64,000 bases of DNA from Phycisphaerales bacterium. Lineage in GTDB: Bacteria > Planctomycetota > Phycisphaerae > Phycisphaerales > SM1A02. A program made the position numbers and the translations under genes. The notes under the pieces are model-generated. The model saw only the letters and a list, made by a program, of their open reading frames with translations, ran no database searches and had not been told where the DNA came from. The stretch covers positions 62,001 to 126,000 of the forward strand of contig JAQWMQ010000034.1 in NCBI GenBank assembly GCA_029246705.1. The letters run 5' to 3'. Shown here piece by piece: positions 42,571 to 51,327 of this stretch (position 1 is the first letter of the stretch; every line of letters starts with the position of its first letter).

Positions 42571-44988
42571 ATGTTGATGTGCGACGACAAGGATGAACTC
42601 ACTCCATTGCAGAAGCAGCACCTCAAGCGGCTTTTTCATGATGTGGCGGATGAAGGACGCTCCTCGAACCCGTCGGTCTCCCACAATCTCCCCACCCGGG
42701 AGGTTTCGGCTGACGTCGATGTCGAGGACACGGCTCTCGATCCCGTGGAACCGGTGAAAGAGCAGGGGGGGAGACTCAGTGGACGCATGATCGGTCCTTA
42801 CCGGGTCAAGCGCCTGATCGGTGGCGGTGGGATGGGTCAGGTGTACGAGGCGTTGCAGGATCGCCCCCGTCGAACCGTCGCACTCAAGGTCATGCGGGCG
42901 TCGATCGACTCCGAGTCGGCCCGAAGGCGTTTCGAATTCGAGGCGCAGATCCTGGCTCGCCTGCAGCATTCGAACATCGCACAGATCTTCGGAGCCGGGA
43001 TGTGGGTCGATGAAGGGAGGGATCTGCCCTACTTCGTCATGGAGTATGTCGCCGGCAAGCCCATAGACAGTTACGTCAGCGAACGTGATCTCTCGCTTCA
43101 TGACAAGATCGAGATCTTCGTCCAGGTCTGTAATGCCGTCAGTCACGGTCACGAACGAGGCATCATTCACCGGGATCTCAAGCCGGCGAACGTGCTGGTA
43201 TCGACCAGCGGAGAGGTCAAGGTGATCGACTTCGGGGTCGCACGAGCCTCCGACAGCGACATGCGGATGACTCAGGACCAGACCAGTGTCGGCCAGATCA
43301 TCGGAACCATCCAGTACATGTCACCGGAGCAGTGTGCCGCCGATCCGAACGATCTCGACATTCGTACCGATGTCTATGCCCTTGGCGTGATGCTCTATCA
43401 GTTGCTCGTGAGCCGCATGCCCTACGACATCGGTCGCACCGCGATTCACGAGGCGATTCGAATCGTCCAGGAAACCCAGCCGACGAGCATCACCGCGGTC
43501 GATGCGACCATACCCCGGGACATCGACATCATTCTCAGCAAGGCCCTCGAGAAGGATCCGGCCCGCCGCTATCGTTCTGCCGGTGAACTCGGCGACGACC
43601 TGCAGAGGTTCCTGGGAGACGAGGCGATCGTCGCCAGGCCGCCGTCCTTTTCCGAGCACGTCCGCCGATTCGCCCGCAAGCATCGAGCCACGACCTCCGC
43701 GGTGGTCGCCGTCTCGATCGCCTTCATCCTGGCGGTGGTGGCCGTTCTCTTCTTCGGTATCGAGGCGAGTCGTCAGCGGGCAGATGCCGCAGACAAGGCC
43801 AGGATCGCCGAGGAACAACGACTGATCGCGGTCGAGGCGCAGGCCGCGACCGCCGTCGCCCTGGATAGCGAACGCAAGGCACGATCTGAAGCCGAACGAA
43901 ATGCGCGGTTGGTTTCCGATGCAGCACTGAACTTCTTCGGTCCCGTACCCTTCCTGATAAAGGACCTGCCCGACTCCATGGAAGGCCGGGAAACCCTGAT
44001 ACGAACCGGTTACGAACTGTTGCAGGGTCTGCAGGCATCGATCGGGGAGAACGCCGATCCCGAGCTGCTTGCTCGAATGGCCCTGGCTCATGAATCACTC
44101 GGCGACCTGCTGGGCGGTCGTCGGACGGCGAACCTCGGTCGTATCGACGAGGCCATTTCGGAATACGCCCAGGCGGAGAAGATCTGGCGATCCCTCCGCG
44201 CGAATGAAGTCGAGGGAGTCGAGGCCGATGCGCAGCTTGCGATGGTCATCAACAAGCAGGTCGATCTCACCTTCGCGAATGATCCTGATCTTGCCTTCGA
44301 ACGCCTCGCGGAATCACGACGAATAAGCCTTGCACTCCTCGATCGTGATCCGGAGAACATCCGTTATCTCCGTACCTACATGGTCACCGTCGAGAGGCTG
44401 GCGGATTCACTGCTGCCGGAGGGGCGGTTGGCAGAGGCCATGGTCCTCTGTCGTGAGTACCACGACATCGCGGCGATGCTCTGTGAACTCATGCCCGAGC
44501 GTTCCCAGTACTGTCGAGATCTCGGCATGGCCCTCCGCCGAATCGGATGGATCCAGGCCGAGCAAGGGCAGCAGGCGGAAGCGGAGCGTGCCTTCCGTTC
44601 CTCCCTCCAGATCATGTCCAGAATCCAGGAACAGGAAGTCGATAACATCCGCTTCGGAACCGACGTGGCATGGGCCTGCTGGTTCCTCGGTGAGTTGTTG
44701 ATCGAAAACGGTGATCTTGATGAGGGTGCTGGAGAGCTCCAACGCTGCGTGGAGTTGATGACCCGGAGCTGTGCCCTTGATCCGAACGTCGCCGACTATC
44801 GTCTTTATGTGCTCCAGGTCATGTCAGAGGCCTGGCGGCAACTCAATGAACTTGCCCTTGATGAGATCGCCGAGTCGATGCGGGATGAGGTCCTGATCCT
44901 CCTGCAACCGGTTTCAGAGCAGAACCCGGAAAACATGGCACTGCGGCAACTCATCAAGGACGTCCGAGGGCTGTCGGCGGGGGGTTGA
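42571..44988 (+). CDS. membrane Ser/Thr protein kinase, cassette copy 2
   Basis: An 805-aa Hanks-type kinase. Residues ~72-350: 'LIGGGGMGQVYEAL', Lys in 'VALKVMR', 'HRDLKPAN' near 200, 'DFGVARASDSD', 'YMSPEQC'. A transmembrane helix at ~377-398 is followed by a coiled coil and a C-terminal region that aligns by eye with that of the 34450 kinase ('LGDLLGGRRTANLGRIDEA' against 'LGDILGGERTANMGLPEEA'). The ATG at 42571 was kept; 42577 is an alternative. Divergent from ECF sigma copy 2 and followed 132 bases later by a giant secreted protein, as in copy 1. Confidence 0.92.
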   Translation: MLMCDDKDELTPLQKQHLKRLFHDVADEGRSSNPSVSHNLPTREVSADVDVEDTALDPVEPVKEQGGRLSGRMIGPYRVKRLIGGGGMGQVYEALQDRPRRTVALKVMRASIDSESARRRFEFEAQILARLQHSNIAQIFGAGMWVDEGRDLPYFVMEYVAGKPIDSYVSERDLSLHDKIEIFVQVCNAVSHGHERGIIHRDLKPANVLVSTSGEVKVIDFGVARASDSDMRMTQDQTSVGQIIGTIQYMSPEQCAADPNDLDIRTDVYALGVMLYQLLVSRMPYDIGRTAIHEAIRIVQETQPTSITAVDATIPRDIDIILSKALEKDPARRYRSAGELGDDLQRFLGDEAIVARPPSFSEHVRRFARKHRATTSAVVAVSIAFILAVVAVLFFGIEASRQRADAADKARIAEEQRLIAVEAQAATAVALDSERKARSEAERNARLVSDAALNFFGPVPFLIKDLPDSMEGRETLIRTGYELLQGLQASIGENADPELLARMALAHESLGDLLGGRRTANLGRIDEAISEYAQAEKIWRSLRANEVEGVEADAQLAMVINKQVDLTFANDPDLAFERLAESRRISLALLDRDPENIRYLRTYMVTVERLADSLLPEGRLAEAMVLCREYHDIAAMLCELMPERSQYCRDLGMALRRIGWIQAEQGQQAEAERAFRSSLQIMSRIQEQEVDNIRFGTDVAWACWFLGELLIENGDLDEGAGELQRCVELMTRSCALDPNVADYRLYVLQVMSEAWRQLNELALDEIAESMRDEVLILLQPVSEQNPENMALRQLIKDVRGLSAGG

Positions 44989-45120
44989 AGCCCCTGGGCC
45001 CGTATGGCCGGTTTTCAATTGGGTCGAATCTCTGGATCCAACCATTGGTTCCATGGGTCATGGTGGGATACTCCATGAAGGTGTTTCCATCCTGATGCAG
45101 GAATTTCACGGAGTTCCAAC

Positions 45121-48100
45121 ATGCATGTACGTCAATCATTGAAGTGTCTCGTCCTGCTCCTGGGATCCTCATCCATCACTTCGGCCATGGCGGAGACCCT
45201 GACCGTCGAGCTGGACGGTTCCGGAGACTACGTCTCGATCCTCGATGCGGTCGAAGCTGCGAACAAGGGTGACTTCATCTTCGTCGGGCCGGGAACCTAT
45301 GCCGAGGACATCATCGAGATGCCCGGTTGGCCGCTCGTCCTGATATCGACCGACGGCGCGGCAACGACGATCATCGAACCCATTGATTCACTTGACCCCA
45401 TCTTCGTCTGCGAGAGCGGCAATTTCGGAACCGTGCTGATCGGTGGGTTCACCCTCACCGAATGCGATGTCGATGAGGATGGTGGCGCGCTTCGGATCAG
45501 CAGTGGTTCCAGGGCGATCGTGGCCGACTGCATCTTCACCGGAAACTCAACCGGTGGATCCGGTGGTGGTGCGTGGGTCGATGTCGATTCCTTTGCACAG
45601 TTCAACAACTGTCGCTTCGAGGGAAACACCGCATTCGTCCATGGTGGGGGCGTTGCGCACCTGTCTCCCGATTCGGTTGTCCTGGAGCGATGTCTCTTCA
45701 TCGGAAACCAGGCGGGCTCCAACGGTGGTGGGGCGTACGTTGGTCTCAACGGAGGTGCCTACCTCGATGGAAACACGCCTCCGGTGATTCGTGACTCGAT
45801 CTTTCTCGGCAACAATGCCGGTGTCGATGGTGGTGCTCTTCACGTGGCGCCGACCTATACGAACCTTCTCGATGGTACGGCGTATGTCGACAACTGCACG
45901 ATCACGCAGAACGTTGCGCCCGACAACGGGGGGGTGGCGGTCTCCACCACGCATCTGGAGTCCTGGTCAGGTGGCGTGCTGGTTCGGAATTCGATCGTCA
46001 GTGGCAACACCGGTGCTCCGGCCCTCTATGACTTCGACAACGGCCGCCCACGGGCCCAGCCGATCTACTTCAACAGCTGCTCGGACACCCTCCAGGCGAC
46101 GGATGTCTTCACCAACACCGCGGACCAACCAAGATTCCGGGACCAGCTCGGACCTGATGCGACTCCGGGAAGTGGTGACGAGGATCTTCGATTGATGCCC
46201 GGCTCACCCTGCATAGATCGAGGCGACAACACCTTCGTGAGCTCGACCCTCGATTTCGCGGGCCTGCCCCGAATCGTCGACGACCCACTGACACCAGACC
46301 CGATCGGTACCCCGCCCCGCGTGGACATGGGTGCTCATGAATACGCACCCGACGACTTCGCGGGTCTTGGAATCGCGTTCTGGGCGGATGATTCCTCGCT
46401 TCCGACGTCGGTGCTCGCCAGCGCCAACTGGTTCGAGGGGATCCTGCCGGAACCCGGAGTGCCCGGCTTTTTCAATGACTATGAAAGCGGCATCCAGTAT
46501 CCGGAGCTGAATGGTTCCGCGGTGACCGGTGCACTCAACTTCACCCAGGGAGCCTTCATCCTCTCCGGTGTGGGAAAGACCCCACCCTCCCTCACCCTGC
46601 AGGAGAACACATCGCCGAGCTCGTCCCTTGCCGACCTGAACATCGGACCCTACGACAACGAGTACCTTTCCACGCTCGTCCTCTCCGACATCCATCTCAG
46701 CTGCGACCTGCTGACGATCGGCGAGGGCATCCTCCAGGCACCTGACTCCTCGATCACCCTCTCGGAGGGTCTGTACATCGAGAGCAAGAACGCCATCTTC
46801 AGTTCACTCGGCGGCGGTGCGCTGAACTCGGCCGAGGCGGAAGTGGACACCGTGGTCACCAACCTGGGGAACATCCTCCCCGGTGGTCCGCTTGCGATCG
46901 ACGGGAACTACCGGCAGCTCGGCAACCGAAGCGACGGTTCACCTGCCAGTGGTAATGCGTGGTTCACCCTCAGCAGCTCCGACGAGGAACTGATCATCAC
47001 CGGAAGTGCCCAGCTCGCCGGGGGCGCGACTTTCTACTTCGATGTCGAAAATCCGCCGGCAGTCGGTGCCCAGTTCACGATCGTCTCCGCTTCGGGCGGA
47101 TTCGAGGACACGACGTTCGACTTCGCGCTTACCAGTCAGTCATCGGATGGACGGTTCGTGGTCCTCAGTTACCCGAGTGGAGTCGGAGGGGATACCGCCG
47201 TTGCAACCGTGCTCGATGCCGCATCACTCATTCAGGGAAGCCCGGAGACCCAGGCTCTCGGCGTCGATCTCAGGGACGCACTGCTCGCCGACATCGACGA
47301 TGACGGTTTCGACGACCTCGTTCTCTCCATCGATCTCGGCGTCGGGGTCGATGGATCCGTCGTGGTGCTCCTCAACCAGGGCGTCACCAGTGGCACGTGG
47401 AATGGGTTCGAGACCTTTGCGGGTGCGTTCGCCATCACCGTCGGCAGGCAGCCAAGAGGGCTCGACTGCGGATACGTGAATGTCGACGATGCCATCGATG
47501 TCGTCGTCGCCTGCTACGAGGACGGAGCGATCGTGGTCCTGGAGAACACCCTGGCCGGTCCCGGGCCGTTGCTGTCGCTCGGCCCTGAACTCGGTTCCGA
47601 TCCTTCGCTGCCACCCACCCAGAGTTCCTTCCCCGTCGATGTGTGGGTGGGGAACCTCGATGGGGATGCCCAGAATCTCTCGGACATCCTGGTCAGCAAC
47701 GAGCTCGATGGTTCGGTGGTCTGCTACCAGAACGTCTCGCCGTTCCAGGGTGTTCAGTTCGACAACCCGCTCAAGAGCGCTCCGCCCTTCTTCATGGGTA
47801 AATTCCTGCCCGGCGTCGGGGGTGGAATACGGGAGGTGGGGCCCTACGGGAACAATGGAACGACCGACGAACCCGAAGGTGGCAATGGGGGTGGCGTGGG
47901 GGGCGGAACCCCGGGTGATCCACTGGTCGGTGGCGGGATCGTCATGACCTGGGCGTCCTATGACACCGCCGACGACCCGGTCGACATCGATTCCGGTGAT
48001 CTCAATGATGATGGGCTCTTCGACATCGTCACGGCGAACGACGCTTCCGGTTCGGTGTCGGTGTTGCTGGGAGCGGGGGGTGGAACCCTCTCGCCCGCTT

Positions 48101-48618
48101 CGAACTTCACGCTTGGCGACGACTACACCGAGGTCGAGTCGATCGCACTCGGTGATTTCGATGGCGACGGCGACGAGGACATCGTCGTCATCACCACAAA
48201 TTCATTGGGCCTTCGCGTCACGATCACCCTGCGTAACACGCTGGTACCCGAGGGTTCCTACGGCCTGGTGGTCGAGAACACCGAGGGGCTTTCGGGGCTG
48301 GACCCGTACCTCGTCCGCTCCAGTGACGTGGACAACGACGGTGACGACGACATCATCGCGCTCACCCAGAGCAGTTCCCTCGTCGGTGATCCCGTCGCCG
48401 GGATAGCTGTCAGTTCGATCACCGCGGAACCGTGCCTGGGCGACTTCGATGACGACGGTCACGTTTCCGGTTCGGACCTTGCACAACTGCTTGGTGCATG
48501 GGGTACCGCTGACCGCCGATACGACCTTGATGGTGATCTGAACGTGAGTGGTTCCGATCTTGCCATGCTTCTGGGTGGCTGGGGACCCTGCTCGGGCGAG
48601 GAACTTCCCCTCGACTAG
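45121..48618 (+). CDS. large secreted beta-helix/VCBS protein with dockerin-like C-terminus, cassette copy 2
   Basis: An 1165-aa paralogue of the 37067 product. Signal peptide (~1-24), beta-helix repeats from ~30 to 300 ('GGALRISSGSRAIVADCIF', 'GGGAWVDVDSFAQFNNCRF'), a middle beta-rich region, VCBS loops from ~720 ('DIDDDGFDDLVLSID', 'DLNDDGLFDIVTAND', 'DFDGDGDEDIVVITT') and a final dockerin-like pair ('DFDDDGHVSGSDLAQLLG', 'DLDGDLNVSGSDLAMLLG') ending W-G-P-C and a short acidic tail. A Gly-rich linker sits near 920-945. GGAG precedes the ATG. Its stop codon shares CTAG with the convergent pseudopilin gene. Confidence 0.87.
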   Translation: MHVRQSLKCLVLLLGSSSITSAMAETLTVELDGSGDYVSILDAVEAANKGDFIFVGPGTYAEDIIEMPGWPLVLISTDGAATTIIEPIDSLDPIFVCESGNFGTVLIGGFTLTECDVDEDGGALRISSGSRAIVADCIFTGNSTGGSGGGAWVDVDSFAQFNNCRFEGNTAFVHGGGVAHLSPDSVVLERCLFIGNQAGSNGGGAYVGLNGGAYLDGNTPPVIRDSIFLGNNAGVDGGALHVAPTYTNLLDGTAYVDNCTITQNVAPDNGGVAVSTTHLESWSGGVLVRNSIVSGNTGAPALYDFDNGRPRAQPIYFNSCSDTLQATDVFTNTADQPRFRDQLGPDATPGSGDEDLRLMPGSPCIDRGDNTFVSSTLDFAGLPRIVDDPLTPDPIGTPPRVDMGAHEYAPDDFAGLGIAFWADDSSLPTSVLASANWFEGILPEPGVPGFFNDYESGIQYPELNGSAVTGALNFTQGAFILSGVGKTPPSLTLQENTSPSSSLADLNIGPYDNEYLSTLVLSDIHLSCDLLTIGEGILQAPDSSITLSEGLYIESKNAIFSSLGGGALNSAEAEVDTVVTNLGNILPGGPLAIDGNYRQLGNRSDGSPASGNAWFTLSSSDEELIITGSAQLAGGATFYFDVENPPAVGAQFTIVSASGGFEDTTFDFALTSQSSDGRFVVLSYPSGVGGDTAVATVLDAASLIQGSPETQALGVDLRDALLADIDDDGFDDLVLSIDLGVGVDGSVVVLLNQGVTSGTWNGFETFAGAFAITVGRQPRGLDCGYVNVDDAIDVVVACYEDGAIVVLENTLAGPGPLLSLGPELGSDPSLPPTQSSFPVDVWVGNLDGDAQNLSDILVSNELDGSVVCYQNVSPFQGVQFDNPLKSAPPFFMGKFLPGVGGGIREVGPYGNNGTTDEPEGGNGGGVGGGTPGDPLVGGGIVMTWASYDTADDPVDIDSGDLNDDGLFDIVTANDASGSVSVLLGAGGGTLSPASNFTLGDDYTEVESIALGDFDGDGDEDIVVITTNSLGLRVTITLRNTLVPEGSYGLVVENTEGLSGLDPYLVRSSDVDNDGDDDIIALTQSSSLVGDPVAGIAVSSITAEPCLGDFDDDGHVSGSDLAQLLGAWGTADRRYDLDGDLNVSGSDLAMLLGGWGPCSGEELPLD

Positions 48619-49121
48619 TTCCGTTCGATGGTGACCCGGCCGGTGGATGCGGAAACCCGCACGCGGAATGTCGAGGGTGGTTCGTCTCCGGCCATCAGCA
48701 GGAAGTCGATCGTTGCCGGAAGCGCGACCGGTGCGCCCTGGTCATCGAACTGCAGGCCATCCTCGGGCAGATCCTCCACCTGCAACGATACCCCGGCGCA
48801 TCCTGCAAGTGCTTCGGCGCCGAAACGTCGGACAAGCGGGCGTCCCTCGATGTCGAGGATGGGTTCTTCGGGCTCCTCGGCGAAGGCGAGATGCCATCCA
48901 ACACCGCCTTCGGTGACCCGAAGGCAGGTGGGTGCACCCGGATTGGCAAGCGATCTTCCCTGGACATCCTCGATGTCCGCGGCAAGGAGTTCAGCGGCCG
49001 CGCGCAACCGACTCACGTCGTTGTCACCGGCCAGTGGCAGGATCATCGAGGTGGTGATGGCCATGATGCCCAGCACCATCAGCAGTTCGGCCAGCGTGAA
49101 TGCGCGACGGGTACGGGTCAT
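48615..49121 (-). CDS. type II-like pseudopilin (GspH/FimT-like)
   Basis: A 168-aa protein with a class III (prepilin-type) leader: a basic start then 'RAFTLAELLMVLGIMAI', where F follows the cleavage site and E is at +5. The rest is a polar, beta-rich globular domain as in GspH. The ATG at 49121 overlaps the stop of the preceding gene (ATGA); a longer open frame upstream has no prepilin logic. It is the last of four genes in the operon. Such minor pseudopilins cap a short periplasmic pseudopilus that pushes folded proteins out, or a type IV pilus. Confidence 0.8.
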   Translation of the reverse strand: MTRTRRAFTLAELLMVLGIMAITTSMILPLAGDNDVSRLRAAAELLAADIEDVQGRSLANPGAPTCLRVTEGGVGWHLAFAEEPEEPILDIEGRPLVRRFGAEALAGCAGVSLQVEDLPEDGLQFDDQGAPVALPATIDFLLMAGDEPPSTFRVRVSASTGRVTIERN

Positions 49122-50701
49122 CCTCCGAACTCCACGCCGATGCTCCTGATCTGGATCGACCAGCCGTTGTGACGGGATCGATTGGCTCGATAGCCGCCGT
49201 TCCACAATCGGGGCCTCCAGCGACCGAATCGCCACCAGTCACCGAAGCGATCTTCACGACTGGATGCCTGCGTCTCCTCCTCGACCGGGGGGGTGGCGTA
49301 GTCGCCCGAGGATCCGATGGGAACGCCCAGCTCCTCGCTCGCCTGCGCAAGGCTCTGCTCCGAGAGATCCTCGAGCGTCTCCAGGGCCTCGAGGAGGTCA
49401 CCCTGCTGGTCATAGGCGCGTTCGTCAATGGCGGTGTAGCCATTGCGGTCATCGAGTGCGGGGTCGTAGAGCAGGCAGCTGCGTCCCTCCAGCAGCACGT
49501 TCTGGGCCGCGATGCGACCGATCAGTACCGCACGTCCTTGAAGCTTGAATTCCACGCTGGGTGCGTAGAACTCACCCTTCACCAGGCTGCGCCCTCGCAC
49601 CCGCCAGAGCGGGATCGTCTCGCGCACGGCAAGTGGCACGAAGCGCACCCGGTCGATCTCCGGTACCCAGGTCTCCTCGTCACCACCCGGTTCGACCACC
49701 GTTGCGTGGCGGAAATCCAGGTCGCCACCGACGTGCATCACCAGGCTTGCATCCACCCCGACCTCGATCGTGGCGTCATGTACTTGTGCATCACCGTGCA
49801 CCACGACCTGGCTGTCTCCGGAGATCCGCAGCATCGCACCTCCGCCGAGCACGAGGTCGCCCTCGATCAGCAGGTCGGTGCCGCTGGCAAGCTCGAGAAT
49901 GGTCCCATTGAGCAGTGCCAGCTCGTCGACACGTGCATCGACGTCCAGTCGGCCATCCGGTGCATCCAGGTAGGGAGCACCGCTCAGGTCGCGGGGTGGT
50001 GCCGGCAGCGGTACCGCCACGCCATCCGGCATGCGGTTGACCGGCAGGGAACCGGAGCTGCTTGATCGCGAGCCCGGCGCGTACTCGACTCCACACACGA
50101 TCGTTCCGGCACCCTCGAGTTCTACGCCGCCGAGGTTTCCTTCGGCGGTCGCGACCCGAATCGGATCACCTCGGGAGATCGCGGGTGACTGCGCCCACGC
50201 CTGGACCACCGCTTCGGAACGGACGGTGATCGAGTCACCGGCGAACATCGCGAATTCACCGAGATCGACATCGATGGAATCGGACTGGATGGGCAGCGGA
50301 ATGAAGAAGTCCGCTTCCGCGACCCGCTCGACCCCGTCGACGTTGGTCGTGACCACGGCCTTGACGTCGACGGTGTTCGCATCGGGGACGTTGCAGGACG
50401 CGAGATCGAGAAGCTCGACCCGTACCGAGACCCCGTCCTGGTTCCGTTCGTAGAGGACACCGTCACGATGCTCATCCCGCCAGCGGTCGTTCGTGGTCAG
50501 CGCCGCGATGGTCAGGGCGAGTGACGATTCCGCCTCGACCCGCGCCTGGCTGCTGGCCGCGAAGTTGGCACCGACCACCATCCCGTTCGATCGCGATGCC
50601 ACGTAGGCGGTGGAAAGCACCACGCCGGTCGCCATCGCGGTGATCACCATCATCAGCGCACTGCCTCGATGTCGCATGGTTCGATCAGGCCTTGTTTTCA
50701 T
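49118..50701 (-). CDS. PilX/GspK-like large minor pilin-type protein
   Basis: A 527-aa protein with an N-terminal hydrophobic helix preceded by basic residues ('RHRGSALMMVITAMATGVVL') in the manner of PilX or GspK, then a mostly beta-rich, acidic region with repeated short segments ('LDVDARVDELALLNGTILEL', 'DLVLGGGAMLRISGDSQVVV') that suggests a beta-solenoid. GGAGG lies seven bases before the ATG. It starts within the stop of the upstream prepilin gene. Being much longer than usual minor pilins, it may be a tip adhesin or a lineage-specific part of the secretion machine. Confidence 0.65.
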   Translation of the reverse strand: MKTRPDRTMRHRGSALMMVITAMATGVVLSTAYVASRSNGMVVGANFAASSQARVEAESSLALTIAALTTNDRWRDEHRDGVLYERNQDGVSVRVELLDLASCNVPDANTVDVKAVVTTNVDGVERVAEADFFIPLPIQSDSIDVDLGEFAMFAGDSITVRSEAVVQAWAQSPAISRGDPIRVATAEGNLGGVELEGAGTIVCGVEYAPGSRSSSSGSLPVNRMPDGVAVPLPAPPRDLSGAPYLDAPDGRLDVDARVDELALLNGTILELASGTDLLIEGDLVLGGGAMLRISGDSQVVVHGDAQVHDATIEVGVDASLVMHVGGDLDFRHATVVEPGGDEETWVPEIDRVRFVPLAVRETIPLWRVRGRSLVKGEFYAPSVEFKLQGRAVLIGRIAAQNVLLEGRSCLLYDPALDDRNGYTAIDERAYDQQGDLLEALETLEDLSEQSLAQASEELGVPIGSSGDYATPPVEEETQASSREDRFGDWWRFGRWRPRLWNGGYRANRSRHNGWSIQIRSIGVEFGG

Positions 50702-51327
50702 CGGTAATCCTCCGGGGTGCTGTGGCTGTGCATGGCTCCGGCGACCACCGTGGTGGAATCGACGGTACTTTCCCCCGCCCATTCAAGGCGCCAGGCCATG
50801 CGCCGCGCGGAGAGCGGATCCGTCAGCTCCTCCTGGCGTATGGCCGGTTCGACGTCTCGAAGTCCGTCCAGCAGCACGCAATGCTGGAGGTGCCCGGTCT
50901 GGTCGTATTGAATGCGCACCAGCTCCCAGTTCTCATCGAGCGTGCACGTCCTGTTCGCACCGGCCTGGTCCTGTGCCGACCATCCGTCGGGAAAGTCCAC
51001 CCACTCGTATCGAAGTTCGCCCGTGGCCGGTTCGAACCGGACCCAGCCGAGTTCGGTTGCCTGGACCTGGTTGTCGCGGATCGAGTCCCCACGCCAGAGC
51101 ACGATGGTGCTTCCCTTGATCGCAAGCAGGCAACTGCACGGCGCGACGATCGAGGAGAGCCGCGTGGAGGCGACCGCCGAGGCGATGGTCCGTTCACGTT
51201 CGCTCCTGCCCTGGTCAAGGACACGTGCGACGGCATCGGTCATCGCGACCACGCCCGCTCCGACCACCGAAGTGATCGCGAGCGCGATGATCAGCTCCGC
51301 CAGCGTCATGCCACGTCTCGACGTCAC
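50698..51327 (-). CDS. type II-like pseudopilin (GspJ/PilW-like)
   Basis: A 209-aa prepilin-type protein: leader 'TSRRG' then 'MTLAELIIALAITSVVGAGV', with Glu at +5, followed by a globular domain. The start is a GTG at 51327 with GGAGG six bases upstream; its start overlaps the stop of the GspI-like gene (GTGA). GspJ-like proteins form the tip of the pseudopilus with GspI and GspK. No gspD-G genes are in the window, so the main secretion apparatus must be elsewhere. Confidence 0.8.
   Translation of the reverse strand: MTSRRGMTLAELIIALAITSVVGAGVVAMTDAVARVLDQGRSERERTIASAVASTRLSSIVAPCSCLLAIKGSTIVLWRGDSIRDNQVQATELGWVRFEPATGELRYEWVDFPDGWSAQDQAGANRTCTLDENWELVRIQYDQTGHLQHCVLLDGLRDVEPAIRQEELTDPLSARRMAWRLEWAGESTVDSTTVVAGAMHSHSTPEDYR

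Noticed and set aside
44990-45020. Terminator after the second cassette kinase
   Set aside because: Only a four-base GGCC/GGCC stem before TTTT; too weak to support.
32175-48618. Phage or transposon origin for the duplicated cassette
   Set aside because: No integrase, transposase, terminal repeats or target-site duplications were seen at the edges of either copy.
49100-50065. Plus-strand frame opposite the PilX/GspK-like gene
   Set aside because: Overlaps the pseudopilin operon on the other strand and shows no recognisable protein pattern.
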